Below are positions 1 to 7,280 of a stretch of DNA of 64,000 bases, piece after piece. Every line of letters starts with the position of its first letter. The first letter of the stretch is position 1. Both the position numbers and the translations under genes were made by a program. Under the pieces are notes generated by a model. It worked only from the letters and a program-made list of their open reading frames with translations, was not told the DNA's origin and searched no databases. Source of the DNA: UBA1563 sp041671545 (lineage in GTDB: Bacteria; Bacteroidota; Ignavibacteria; Ignavibacteriales; Ignavibacteriaceae); assembly GCA_041671545.1 (NCBI GenBank), contig JBAZBI010000012.1, forward strand, positions 54,960 through 118,959. The letters run 5' to 3'.

Positions 1-94
1 TTGTAGTTCGATCTCGGTTGATCCGGTTTTTGGGGATCGCGTGTGTTGAATAGATCGCAACCACTAAAAATAAATAAGAACAAAAACAGAAGAA

Positions 95-835
95 CTACTT
101 TTTCTTTTTGCATAAAAGTATCAATCGCGAAGAAGATTTTTCATCGAATGACTCACCGGCATAACTTCCAATCACATTTTCTACCGTCAAATTGTTGTTG
201 TCTATAGCGCTTATCAATTCATCTTTAGAATAAAGGCGAACAGATTCACGAAAATTTTTCACATTCCCATTCTGATGAAGTAGAATTTCCTTTATCACAC
301 AATTGCCTTCAATTTTTCTCGTCTGCTCAACCACCATATCTCCTGTTTCCGTTTTAGAATATGGAGTAAGATTTTGTCTTACATTTTCAGCATTCAGAAA
401 ATCAAAAACAAAAATTCCATCATCCAATAGAAGTGACTCCACATTTGAGAAGAGTGAAAAATTATCTTCATCATTTTCAAAATAACCAAAACTCGTAAAC
501 ACGTTCAAAATTAAATTGAATTTTTCCTGAAATTGAACAGTGCGAATATCATCTCTTATGAATGATGCATGCAAACCATTTTTTTGTGCCTCATCCGCAG
601 CAACCGAAAGGAGATTTGCACTTTGGTCAACACCGGTTACCTCAAAGCCTCTTTTCGCCAATAACAATGCGTGTCTTCCGGCTCCGCAGCCTAAATCTAA
701 AACTTTTGCTTTCGCGGGAAGATTGATTTCGCTAAGAATAAAAGAAACTAAAATTTCCGCTTCTTCGCTATTTCGATGCCGGTAAACTTTTAAATATTCT
801 TCTGATTCGAACCAATCTTCAAACCATTGTTTCAT
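95..835 (-). CDS. Class I SAM-dependent methyltransferase
   Basis: A 246-aa soluble protein with the Rossmann-type SAM-binding motif I at residues 45-56 (VLDLGCGAGRHA) and a later acidic strand (SFIRDDI) typical of the Methyltransf_25/11 group. This shows AdoMet-dependent methyl transfer, but the substrate cannot be read from sequence. The start codon overlaps the recR stop by one base (TAATG), so the two are probably translationally coupled in a ybaB-recR-methyltransferase operon. The 94 bases between its stop and the window edge contain no gene that I can recognise. Confidence 0.85.
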   Translation of the reverse strand: MKQWFEDWFESEEYLKVYRHRNSEEAEILVSFILSEINLPAKAKVLDLGCGAGRHALLLAKRGFEVTGVDQSANLLSVAADEAQKNGLHASFIRDDIRTVQFQEKFNLILNVFTSFGYFENDEDNFSLFSNVESLLLDDGIFVFDFLNAENVRQNLTPYSKTETGDMVVEQTRKIEGNCVIKEILLHQNGNVKNFRESVRLYSKDELISAIDNNNLTVENVIGSYAGESFDEKSSSRLILLCKKKK

Positions 836-1431
836 TAAAGAAGTCCCCGGTTGGAAACTGCGCGAGCAATCGTTGCTTCATCAGCAAATTCCAAATCGCC
901 TCCAATGGGTAATCCACGAGCAATTCTTGTTACTTTAATATTCAACGGCTGCAAAAGTTTTCCAAGATAGAGAGATGTAGCGTCTCCTTCGGTATCGGGA
1001 TTCAACGCAAGAATAATTTCAGTTACTTCTTGAGTTTTTAATCTCCTCAAAAGTTCATTGATTTTTAAAGCTTCCGGTCCGATTCCACTTAGAGGTGATA
1101 AAACTCCCGACAGTACGTGATAAACCCCGTTATACTCATTTGTTCTTTCAATAGCTATAATATCACTTGGTTCTTCAACGACGCAGAGGATTGATTTGTC
1201 TCTTTTCTGACTTGTGCATATTTCACAAACGTCAAATTCGGTGATGTTAAAGCAAACTGAACAAAATTTTAATTTGTGTTTCAGGTTGTAGATCGCACCA
1301 ATGAATTTTTCAACTTCTTCATTCGGCTTTTTTAAAAGATAAAGCGATAATCTCTGGGCGGTTTTTTTTCCGATTCCAGGGAATTTGCTGAATTCTTCAA
1401 TTGCACTCTGTAGTGGTTCGGAAATATTCAC
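835..1431 (-). CDS. recR: Recombination protein RecR
   Basis: RecR acts with RecO/RecF to load RecA on gapped DNA. The protein has the usual length (198 aa) and domain order: a helix-hairpin-helix region (FPGIGKKTAQRL, about residues 17-28), a four-cysteine zinc site (C57, C60, C69, C72) and a Toprim domain with VVEEPSD and the acidic LNPDTEGDATS loop. The start is GTG, directly abutting the TAG stop of ybaB with no spacer. The ybaB-recR pairing is conserved across bacteria and supports both calls. Confidence 0.97.
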   Translation of the reverse strand: MNISEPLQSAIEEFSKFPGIGKKTAQRLSLYLLKKPNEEVEKFIGAIYNLKHKLKFCSVCFNITEFDVCEICTSQKRDKSILCVVEEPSDIIAIERTNEYNGVYHVLSGVLSPLSGIGPEALKINELLRRLKTQEVTEIILALNPDTEGDATSLYLGKLLQPLNIKVTRIARGLPIGGDLEFADEATIARAVSNRGLL

Positions 1432-1758
1432 CTAAAACCCCGGAATATTTAAACCGGGAGGGATCATTCCTTTGGTAAGTTTGCCCATTTCATCTTCAGA
1501 CATTTTTTCTGCTGCTTCTAAAGCCTTATTAACAGCGGCAACCACTAAATCTTCTAAAAATTCTTTTTCATCCGGATTAATAACTTGTTTATCGATCTCT
1601 ACCGAAACAATCTTTTTGCTTCCGTTAGCAACGGCTCTTATAATTCCTCCGCCGGCTTCAGCTGAAACGGTTTTATTGGCTAACCCGGCTTGGGTCTTTT
1701 GCATTTCTTCCTGTAATTTTTGAACCTGGCGAAGCATGTCCTGCATTCCACCTTTCAT
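1432..1758 (-). CDS. YbaB/EbfC family nucleoid-associated protein
   Basis: A 108-aa protein with the YbaB/EbfC fold: an N-terminal coiled-coil helix rich in Met and Gln (MLRQVQKLQEEMQK), a central beta hairpin, and the family C-terminus (LTKGMIPPGLNIPGF). Family members are homodimeric DNA-binding proteins. Translation starts at ATG 1758 behind a strong GGAGG Shine-Dalgarno sequence. It is the first gene of the recR operon. Confidence 0.93.
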   Translation of the reverse strand: MKGGMQDMLRQVQKLQEEMQKTQAGLANKTVSAEAGGGIIRAVANGSKKIVSVEIDKQVINPDEKEFLEDLVVAAVNKALEAAEKMSEDEMGKLTKGMIPPGLNIPGF

Positions 1759-1803
1759 TGAACCTCCGAACTATTTATTAAAACATTTGTATTAATTTTC
1801 GTG

Positions 1804-1811
1804 CAAATATA
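1804..1811 (-). promoter_or_regulatory. Candidate -7 promoter element for ybaB-recR
   Basis: The minus strand reads TATATTTG, a perfect match to the Bacteroidota -7 consensus TAnnTTTG, about 46 bases upstream of the ybaB ATG. No matching TTG -33 element is seen at the expected spacing, so this is weak support only. Confidence 0.3.
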
Positions 1812-1852
1812 AAACAATCCTCCGACTTTTTATACTTTGATTTTATAAATTT

Positions 1853-2545
1853 TTGATAAATTTTTGCCAAACATCTTTATATTGTACTACCAAAATTTCA
1901 AATAATACAGGAAGAAAGAAAATCGTAACTGAATTGACGTTTGATGATTATTTTGTCGTTGACGAAAAAAATCGAAGAAAAATTAAGAATTACGGTGAAC
2001 TCTCCGCTAAGGTTAGCGCATTTTTTTATGAGTATTTAAAAGAGTACCATATTCCGGTAGCGTTTGAGCATTCACTTGACGCAGGAAGTTTGAAGATCGC
2101 TCCGACAGAGGAATTTCCGGTTTATACTAAAATCTTGAATACTTCGAACAAAAATTTCTCAAAGATGTTTGCTTTGGCAAAAAATAGTCCGCTTCAAGTG
2201 CCGGTATTTGAAAATTATCTGAGTGCTGATTCAAATTATCAACTGAACGATCATCATATAATTTCGTTCGGAATCCTTCCATTAGCCGACTTTAAAATGA
2301 TCGGAAGAATAGCCACAAAAGTGAATGTGATAATAAAATCTTACTTTGAAAGGAGAAATTTACTTTTAGCTCAGATGTCTTGCACATATGGCAAAAGTGG
2401 AGATAAAGTGGTATTACTCGGGAAGTTCTCTCCCCATTCGTTTAAACTCGTTCCCAAAGATGAGCCGGAAAAAGAATTTGACCTTTCAACTCCATCTTCG
2501 ATCAAAAAATATTTAGAACTTTTTCAAGAAAGCGTCCAACGATAA
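1853..2545 (+). CDS. PurC-like (SAICAR synthetase fold) protein without catalytic residues
   Basis: A 230-aa protein that can be lined up with bacterial PurC over nearly its whole length. The N-terminal block has the KxxIKNYGELSAKVSAFFYEYLKEYHIP pattern that in PurC reads KGxxNNKxxxxxxxxLxxxGIPT. The C-terminal block aligns without gaps to the PurC signature. The active-site positions are changed: DFKLEFG of E. coli PurC is QMSCTYG here, GDEFSPDGSRLW is LGKFSPHSFKLV, and the VRNRAAGS substrate loop is ILNTSNKN. Family knowledge therefore predicts no SAICAR synthetase activity. It heads a cluster with psd, pssA, purS and purQ. The start is uncertain: homology begins near residue 26, and an in-frame TTG lies at 1934. 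Confidence 0.6.
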   Translation: MINFCQTSLYCTTKISNNTGRKKIVTELTFDDYFVVDEKNRRKIKNYGELSAKVSAFFYEYLKEYHIPVAFEHSLDAGSLKIAPTEEFPVYTKILNTSNKNFSKMFALAKNSPLQVPVFENYLSADSNYQLNDHHIISFGILPLADFKMIGRIATKVNVIIKSYFERRNLLLAQMSCTYGKSGDKVVLLGKFSPHSFKLVPKDEPEKEFDLSTPSSIKKYLELFQESVQR

Positions 2546-3202
2546 ATGATTACTAAATATGGGTACAATACGATAAGTCTGGTTCTGGTACTCTGCCTGA
2601 TACTGGGAATTGCAGCTTTTTTAATTCATTCTCTTCCTTTCAGACTTATCTTTTCAGTGCTTATAATTTTTTTATTGATTTTTACCTTTAATTTTTTCCG
2701 CGATCCGGAAAGAAGCACGCCGGTAGGTGAGAATCTCGTAATTTCTCCTGCTGATGGAACTGTTCTTTTCATTAAGGAAGTAACAGAAGAAAAATTCCTT
2801 AAAGGAAAAGCAAAACAAATTTCGATCTTCATGTCTCCATTAAATGTACACGTTAACCGAATTCCAATAACAGGAAAAGTTGAGTACTTGCAATATCACA
2901 AAGGTGAATATCTTGTTGCATATGACGATAAAGCATCCGAACTTAACGAAAGAAATGAAATTGGAATTACAGGGGAAATCGGTAAAGTCCTTTACACACA
3001 AATTGCCGGATTTGTAGCAAGAAGAATTGTATCGGATTTAAAAATGGGAGACACAGTTTTAAAAGGTAAGCGGTTTGGAATGATCAAATTTGGCAGCCGC
3101 GTTGATGTGATCGTCCCCGAGACTTTTACAACTTCGCTAAAAAAAGGGGACAAAGTTTTTGCCGGGGAAACAATTTTATTTGAATCTAAATTGGATTTAT
3201 AA
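2546..3202 (+). CDS. psd: Phosphatidylserine decarboxylase proenzyme
   Basis: Psd converts phosphatidylserine to phosphatidylethanolamine at the inner membrane. This is the short (218 aa, archaeal-type/Psd-A) form. It has N-terminal hydrophobic segments, the SPADGTVL motif with the catalytic Asp, PLNVHVNR with the catalytic His, and the self-cleavage site FGSR at G183-S184 that yields the pyruvoyl group. It begins right after the PurC-like stop, and its TAA overlaps the pssA ATG (TAATG), so psd and pssA are coupled. Confidence 0.95.
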   Translation: MITKYGYNTISLVLVLCLILGIAAFLIHSLPFRLIFSVLIIFLLIFTFNFFRDPERSTPVGENLVISPADGTVLFIKEVTEEKFLKGKAKQISIFMSPLNVHVNRIPITGKVEYLQYHKGEYLVAYDDKASELNERNEIGITGEIGKVLYTQIAGFVARRIVSDLKMGDTVLKGKRFGMIKFGSRVDVIVPETFTTSLKKGDKVFAGETILFESKLDL

Positions 3203-3918
3203 TGACATTACAAAATTTGAAACCGACCAAAAGAATTTTTCCTAATTCATTTACGTCGTTGAATATTTTTTGCGGATTTTTATCAATAATCTACGCCGCT
3301 CAACAAAATTACGAGTTGGCAGCATGGTTAATAGGTGCCGCAGCTATTTTCGACGCACTTGACGGCGTTGCAGCACGCATTACAAAATCAAGCAGCCAAT
3401 TTGGTGTTGAACTTGACTCACTCTCCGATGTGGTGAGTTTTGGATTGGCACCAGCATTTTTAATTTATGAAATTGGTCTTCAACGGTTAGGAACTCCGGG
3501 GATTATTTTTGCCGGAATATTCTTGTTATGCGGAGCTTTCAGATTAGCAAGATTCAACACTCAGTTGGTTGGATTTAAGAAAGAATATTTTGTCGGTCTT
3601 CCTATTCCAACAGCAGCTTTGACCTTAGCAGCTTTTGTTTTGGTTTTTGCGAAGGACAATTATCTCTCTCCTTCATACAATTTGTACACCATAACTTTAG
3701 TACTTACGCTGGCAATTTTAATGGTGAGTAGATTCCGGTATGAAACGTTACCTCATTTTACAAAACGAGGAATGAAAGAGAAACCCTATCATTTTTCTTT
3801 TTTTGCGATCAGTTTAGCAGCACTGGTTCTAACAGAAGGAAGAGCAATATTCTTAATCTTTCTTTTCATTGTTCTCTTTGGTATTTTTAATTCAGTTTAT
3901 TTGAAGTTTAAAAAATAA
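3202..3918 (+). CDS. pssA: CDP-diacylglycerol-serine O-phosphatidyltransferase
   Basis: PssA makes phosphatidylserine from CDP-diacylglycerol and serine, the substrate for the adjacent Psd. The CDP-alcohol phosphotransferase signature is complete: D51, D54, G55, A58, R59, G68, D72 and D76. The rest of the 238 aa is mostly hydrophobic, with several membrane helices. The one-base overlap with psd fits a PE-synthesis pair. Confidence 0.95.
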   Translation: MTLQNLKPTKRIFPNSFTSLNIFCGFLSIIYAAQQNYELAAWLIGAAAIFDALDGVAARITKSSSQFGVELDSLSDVVSFGLAPAFLIYEIGLQRLGTPGIIFAGIFLLCGAFRLARFNTQLVGFKKEYFVGLPIPTAALTLAAFVLVFAKDNYLSPSYNLYTITLVLTLAILMVSRFRYETLPHFTKRGMKEKPYHFSFFAISLAALVLTEGRAIFLIFLFIVLFGIFNSVYLKFKK

Positions 3919-3928
3919 AAGGTTTACT

Positions 3929-4186
3929 TTGTTCAGAGCAAAAGTTATAGTAAAAAGAAAAAAATCAATTTTGGACCCGCAAGGAAAAGCTGCCGAACAT
4001 GGTGCAGTTCTCCTCGGATTTAAAAACATCACAAATGTGAGAATCGATAAACAAGTTGAATTCCTCGTGAACGTTTCTGATGAAGAAACCGCCAAACAGG
4101 AAGTTTCAGAATTTTGCACAAAATTATTAAGTAATCCATCAATGGAAGATTTTCAAATTACGTTAGACAAAGTTGATGAAGCTTAA
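3929..4186 (+). CDS. purS: Phosphoribosylformylglycinamidine synthase subunit PurS
   Basis: An 85-aa protein with the PurS pattern: FRAKVIVKRKKSILDPQGKA at the N-terminus, then NVRIDKQVEF. PurS bridges PurL and the PurQ glutaminase in the small-subunit form of FGAM synthase. Translation most likely starts at TTG 3929. It overlaps purQ by about 11 bases, the usual purS-purQ arrangement. No purL lies in the window. Confidence 0.93.
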   Translation: MFRAKVIVKRKKSILDPQGKAAEHGAVLLGFKNITNVRIDKQVEFLVNVSDEETAKQEVSEFCTKLLSNPSMEDFQITLDKVDEA

Positions 4187-4871
4187 ATTTGGTGTAGTTG
4201 TTTTTCCGGGTTCAAATTGTGATCACGATTCTTATCATGTTTTAAAACATGTGTTAGATCAGGAAACGGTTTATTTGTGGCACAAAGATACCGATCTCCA
4301 AAATTGTGATGTGATAATTCTTCCCGGCGGATTTTCGTATGGAGATTACATCAGAACCGGCGCCGTTGCAAAACTTTCACCGATAATGAATTTGGTGATC
4401 GAGTTTGCAAATAAAGGTGGTATTGTGTTCGGTATTTGTAACGGATTTCAAATTTTAACCGAATCCGGTTTACTTCCCGGCGCGCTTATTAAAAACAAAA
4501 ATTTGAAATTCGTTTGTAAAGATATTTACGTTACTGCCGTAAATGAGGATTCACTTTTAACAAAATCTCTTGAGAAAAAAACTTTGTTAACACCAATAGC
4601 ACATGGAGAAGGAAATTATTTTACTGACGAGGATACATTAAAATCTCTCGAAAAAAATAATCAAGTGCTTTTCAAATATTCTTCGTCCAAAGGAGAAATA
4701 TCAGATACGTGTAACCCGAACGGCTCGATAGAAAATATAGCCGGGATTATGAACAAAAGTGGAAATGTATTCGGGATGATGCCTCACCCCGAAAGAAGCA
4801 GCGATGGATTACTTGGCAAAACAGACGGGTTGCAAATTTTTAATTCTTTATTAAAAAATTTTATTAAATAG
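4176..4871 (+). CDS. purQ: Phosphoribosylformylglycinamidine synthase glutaminase subunit PurQ
   Basis: PurQ is the class I glutamine amidotransferase that feeds ammonia to PurL in purine synthesis. It shows the PGGFSYGDY oxyanion region, the nucleophile elbow GICNGFQIL with Cys at about residue 88, HGEGNYF, and the His/Glu pair in MMPHPER near the C-terminus. Length is about 231 aa, normal for PurQ. I chose ATG 4176 over the in-frame TTG just before it. The start lies inside the end of purS. Confidence 0.96.
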   Translation: MKLKFGVVVFPGSNCDHDSYHVLKHVLDQETVYLWHKDTDLQNCDVIILPGGFSYGDYIRTGAVAKLSPIMNLVIEFANKGGIVFGICNGFQILTESGLLPGALIKNKNLKFVCKDIYVTAVNEDSLLTKSLEKKTLLTPIAHGEGNYFTDEDTLKSLEKNNQVLFKYSSSKGEISDTCNPNGSIENIAGIMNKSGNVFGMMPHPERSSDGLLGKTDGLQIFNSLLKNFIK

Positions 4872-4882
4872 AAGGATCAACC

Positions 4883-5074
4883 ATGGGCAATATTGGAACA
4901 ACCGAAATAATTTTGATTTTACTTGTTGTGGTGCTATTATTTGGCGCTAAGAAAATTCCCGAACTGGCACAGGGTATTGGCAAAGGGATAAAGGAATTTA
5001 AAAAAGGGATGAAAGATGACGACAGCGGAAGTAAACTTTCCGACAAGAATCAATCATCAGATAAAAAAGATTAA
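4883..5074 (+). CDS. tatA: Sec-independent translocase protein TatA
   Basis: A 63-aa TatA/E protein. A single N-terminal membrane helix (about residues 8-21) is followed by the FGAKKIPELAQGIGKGIKEFKKG hinge and amphipathic helix, then a charged tail (DDDSGSKLSDKNQSSDKKD). TatA forms the protein-conducting part of the twin-arginine translocase. The ATG has an AGAAGGA Shine-Dalgarno-like sequence upstream. A second, shorter TatA gene starts 3 bases after its stop. tatC is not in the window. Confidence 0.92.
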   Translation: MGNIGTTEIILILLVVVLLFGAKKIPELAQGIGKGIKEFKKGMKDDDSGSKLSDKNQSSDKKD

Positions 5075-5077
5075 GAT

Positions 5078-5257
5078 ATGTTCGGAAACATCGGTGCAAC
5101 AGAAATTATCTTGATTGGAGTTGTTGCTCTTCTCCTATTCGGACCAAAAAAACTTCCCGAAATGATGCAAAGTATCGGGAAAGGAATAAAAGATTTCAAA
5201 AAATCTTTAAACGAAGTTGAAGAAGAAATCAAAAATTCAATTGATGATAAAAAATAA
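5078..5257 (+). CDS. Second TatA/TatE-like protein (59 aa)
   Basis: A short gene that length filters would miss, running from ATG 5078 to TAA 5255-5257. Its product begins MFGNIGATEIILIGVVALLL, continues FGPKKLPEMMQSIGKGIKDFKKS and ends in an acidic/Lys tail. It has the membrane helix, FGPKKLP hinge and amphipathic helix of TatA/TatB. It lies 3 bases after the first tatA, so it is a tandem duplicate. FGPKKLPE also occurs in TatB, so a TatB-like role is possible, but the tail is too short for a classical TatB. Confidence 0.9.
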   Translation: MFGNIGATEIILIGVVALLLFGPKKLPEMMQSIGKGIKDFKKSLNEVEEEIKNSIDDKK

Positions 5258-5298
5258 TCTGCGTACTCTCCATTCCTAAAATTGCAAAAAGGATTTTT

Positions 5299-6732
5299 TT
5301 GATTACTTATAAAAATCATACAGAAAAATTACGCCTGATTAAAGAAGGTAAATTGTCGTTGGAAGAAAATGTCAAAGACTTTCTTCAACAAATTGACGAC
5401 AGAAAAAATTTAAATGCTTATAATTTCGTTTTCGGAGAAGAAGCATTGCAACAGGCAAAGGAGATTGGACAAAAAATTGCAAGCGGTTCTCACGGAAAAC
5501 TTGCCGGAATGGTAATAGCAATTAAAGATGTTCTTGCAATAAAAGATAAACCGCTCACATGTTCTTCAAAAATTCTAGAAAATTTCACCTCTCTTTACAC
5601 AGCAACTGCTGTACAAAAATTGATAAACGAAGATGCAATAATCATCGGCAAAACCAATTGCGATGAATTCGCGATGGGTTCTTCAAATGAGAATTCAGCA
5701 TTCGGACCAGTTAAAAATCCGGTTGATGAAACACGTGTTACAGGCGGCTCCAGTGGCGGCTCTGCGGCAGCTGTTGCGGCTAACCTTTGCGACGTTTCTT
5801 TGGGAACCGACACTGGCGGTTCTATTCGCCAGCCTGCTGCATTTTGCGGAATTTACGGATTGAAGCCAACTTACGGACTCGTCTCCCGCTTTGGATTGAC
5901 AGCATTCGCCTCTTCATTTGATAGTATTGGTCCCTTCGCTAATTCAGTTGAAGATACAGCACTTGTTTTGGAAGTCCTGGCCGGATACGATAAAAATGAT
6001 TCCACTTCAATTGACACTGAAAAAAAGTCATATTCAACTTTACTTGCTAACAACCAGCAAAATTTGAAAATCGGAATTCCAAAAGAATATTTTGCCGAAG
6101 GATTGTCTGCCGAAATAAATGAGCAGATCGAGAAGGTTATTCAGAAATTAAAGGGAATGAATTTTTCGGTTGAAGAACTATCTCTTCCTCATACAGAATT
6201 TGCAATCGCGACTTACTATATTTTAACGACAGCAGAAGCATCTTCCAACCTTGCCAGATTTGACGGAGCGCGGTACGGTTATCGTTCAAAACAAAGTTCT
6301 TCCTTAGCTAAAATGTACAAATCCTCCCGCTCAGAGGGATTCGGCAGCGAAGTAAAACGACGCATCATGCTCGGCACTTATGTTTTATCTTCAGGCTATT
6401 ACGATGCTTATTATAAAAAAGCACAACAAGTTAGAAGAAAAATAAAAGGAGATTTTGTAAATGCTTTTTCTCAAGTTGATGTTCTTCTGACTCCAACAAC
6501 TCCAACTACTGCATTTAAACTTGGAGAAAAAACCACCGATCCGCTTGAAATGTATTTGAGTGATATTTTTACAACTTCAGCAAATCTCGCCGGTATTCCA
6601 GGGATTAACATTCCCATTGGGAAAGACAAAAATAATTTGCCGATAGGTTTGCAATTATTGGCAAATCAATTTGAAGAAGAAAAACTTCTGCAGCTTGGAG
6701 TAATTTTAAAAAATGAAATTCTTACAGATTAA
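5299..6732 (+). CDS. gatA: Asp-tRNA(Asn)/Glu-tRNA(Gln) amidotransferase subunit A
   Basis: GatA releases ammonia from glutamine for GatB, which amidates mischarged Glu-tRNA(Gln) or Asp-tRNA(Asn). The 477-aa protein has the full amidase-signature triad: K76 (VIAIKDV), cis-Ser S151 (TGGSSGGS) and nucleophile S175 (DTGGSIRQP). Initiation is probably TTG 5299, with AAAAAGGA about 7 bases upstream. gatC lies far away at 38496-38783, so the complex is not encoded as one operon here. Its 3' end overlaps the convergent purE by 11 bases. Confidence 0.96.
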   Translation: MITYKNHTEKLRLIKEGKLSLEENVKDFLQQIDDRKNLNAYNFVFGEEALQQAKEIGQKIASGSHGKLAGMVIAIKDVLAIKDKPLTCSSKILENFTSLYTATAVQKLINEDAIIIGKTNCDEFAMGSSNENSAFGPVKNPVDETRVTGGSSGGSAAAVAANLCDVSLGTDTGGSIRQPAAFCGIYGLKPTYGLVSRFGLTAFASSFDSIGPFANSVEDTALVLEVLAGYDKNDSTSIDTEKKSYSTLLANNQQNLKIGIPKEYFAEGLSAEINEQIEKVIQKLKGMNFSVEELSLPHTEFAIATYYILTTAEASSNLARFDGARYGYRSKQSSSLAKMYKSSRSEGFGSEVKRRIMLGTYVLSSGYYDAYYKKAQQVRRKIKGDFVNAFSQVDVLLTPTTPTTAFKLGEKTTDPLEMYLSDIFTTSANLAGIPGINIPIGKDKNNLPIGLQLLANQFEEEKLLQLGVILKNEILTD

Positions 6733-7219
6733 GTTTTTCGTTCTTCTTCTGAGACTCTTCACTTAATTTTTTCTTATAAGCGATCATCTTTTTTAATAGG
6801 CTGTTGTCGCTTAGAGCAAGCATTTGTATTGCCAATAAACCTGCATTTTTCGCTTGATTAATTCCAACCGTAGCCACCGGAACTCCCGAAGGCATTTGTA
6901 CTATCGAAAGAAGTGAATCCAATCCTTCCAATGATTTTGCTTTTACCGGAATGCCGATGACCGGAAGCGGTGTAAAAGCTGCGGTAACACCGGGTAAATG
7001 AGCCGCGCCACCCGCACCAGCGATAATTATCTTCATCCCTTTTTTATGAGCTTCGTTTCCATACTTCGCCAAAATTTCCGGTGAACGATGCGCCGAAATT
7101 ATTTTAACTTCGAACGGAATATTGAACTGCTTTAAAATATCGGTGGCTTCTTTCATCACCGGAAGATCGGAATCACTTCCCATAATTACACCGACAAGTG
7201 GTTTTTGAGATTTCATCAT
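6722..7219 (-). CDS. purE: N5-carboxyaminoimidazole ribonucleotide mutase PurE
   Basis: Class I PurE, which interconverts N5-CAIR and CAIR in purine synthesis. The motifs GVIMGSDSDLPVM and SAHRSPE carry the nucleotide- and phosphate-binding residues, and GAGGAAHLPG is also present. I placed the start at ATG 7219/7216, after AAAGAGA on the minus strand. The open frame extends upstream to 7321, but that stretch has no PurE homology and would overlap comEC. It is convergent with gatA, and other pur genes sit just beyond on the opposite strand. Confidence 0.95.
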   Translation of the reverse strand: MMKSQKPLVGVIMGSDSDLPVMKEATDILKQFNIPFEVKIISAHRSPEILAKYGNEAHKKGMKIIIAGAGGAAHLPGVTAAFTPLPVIGIPVKAKSLEGLDSLLSIVQMPSGVPVATVGINQAKNAGLLAIQMLALSDNSLLKKMIAYKKKLSEESQKKNEKLNL

Positions 7220-7280
7220 TTTCTCTTTTCTGATTGAATATTCTGCGTAGAATGAATTCTGCGCTACGATAAATAATTTG

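Noticed and set aside
1..94. Possible hairpins with GATC near the window start
   Set aside because: Short GATC and CGATC matches without a continuous stem or T-run; not enough to call a terminator.
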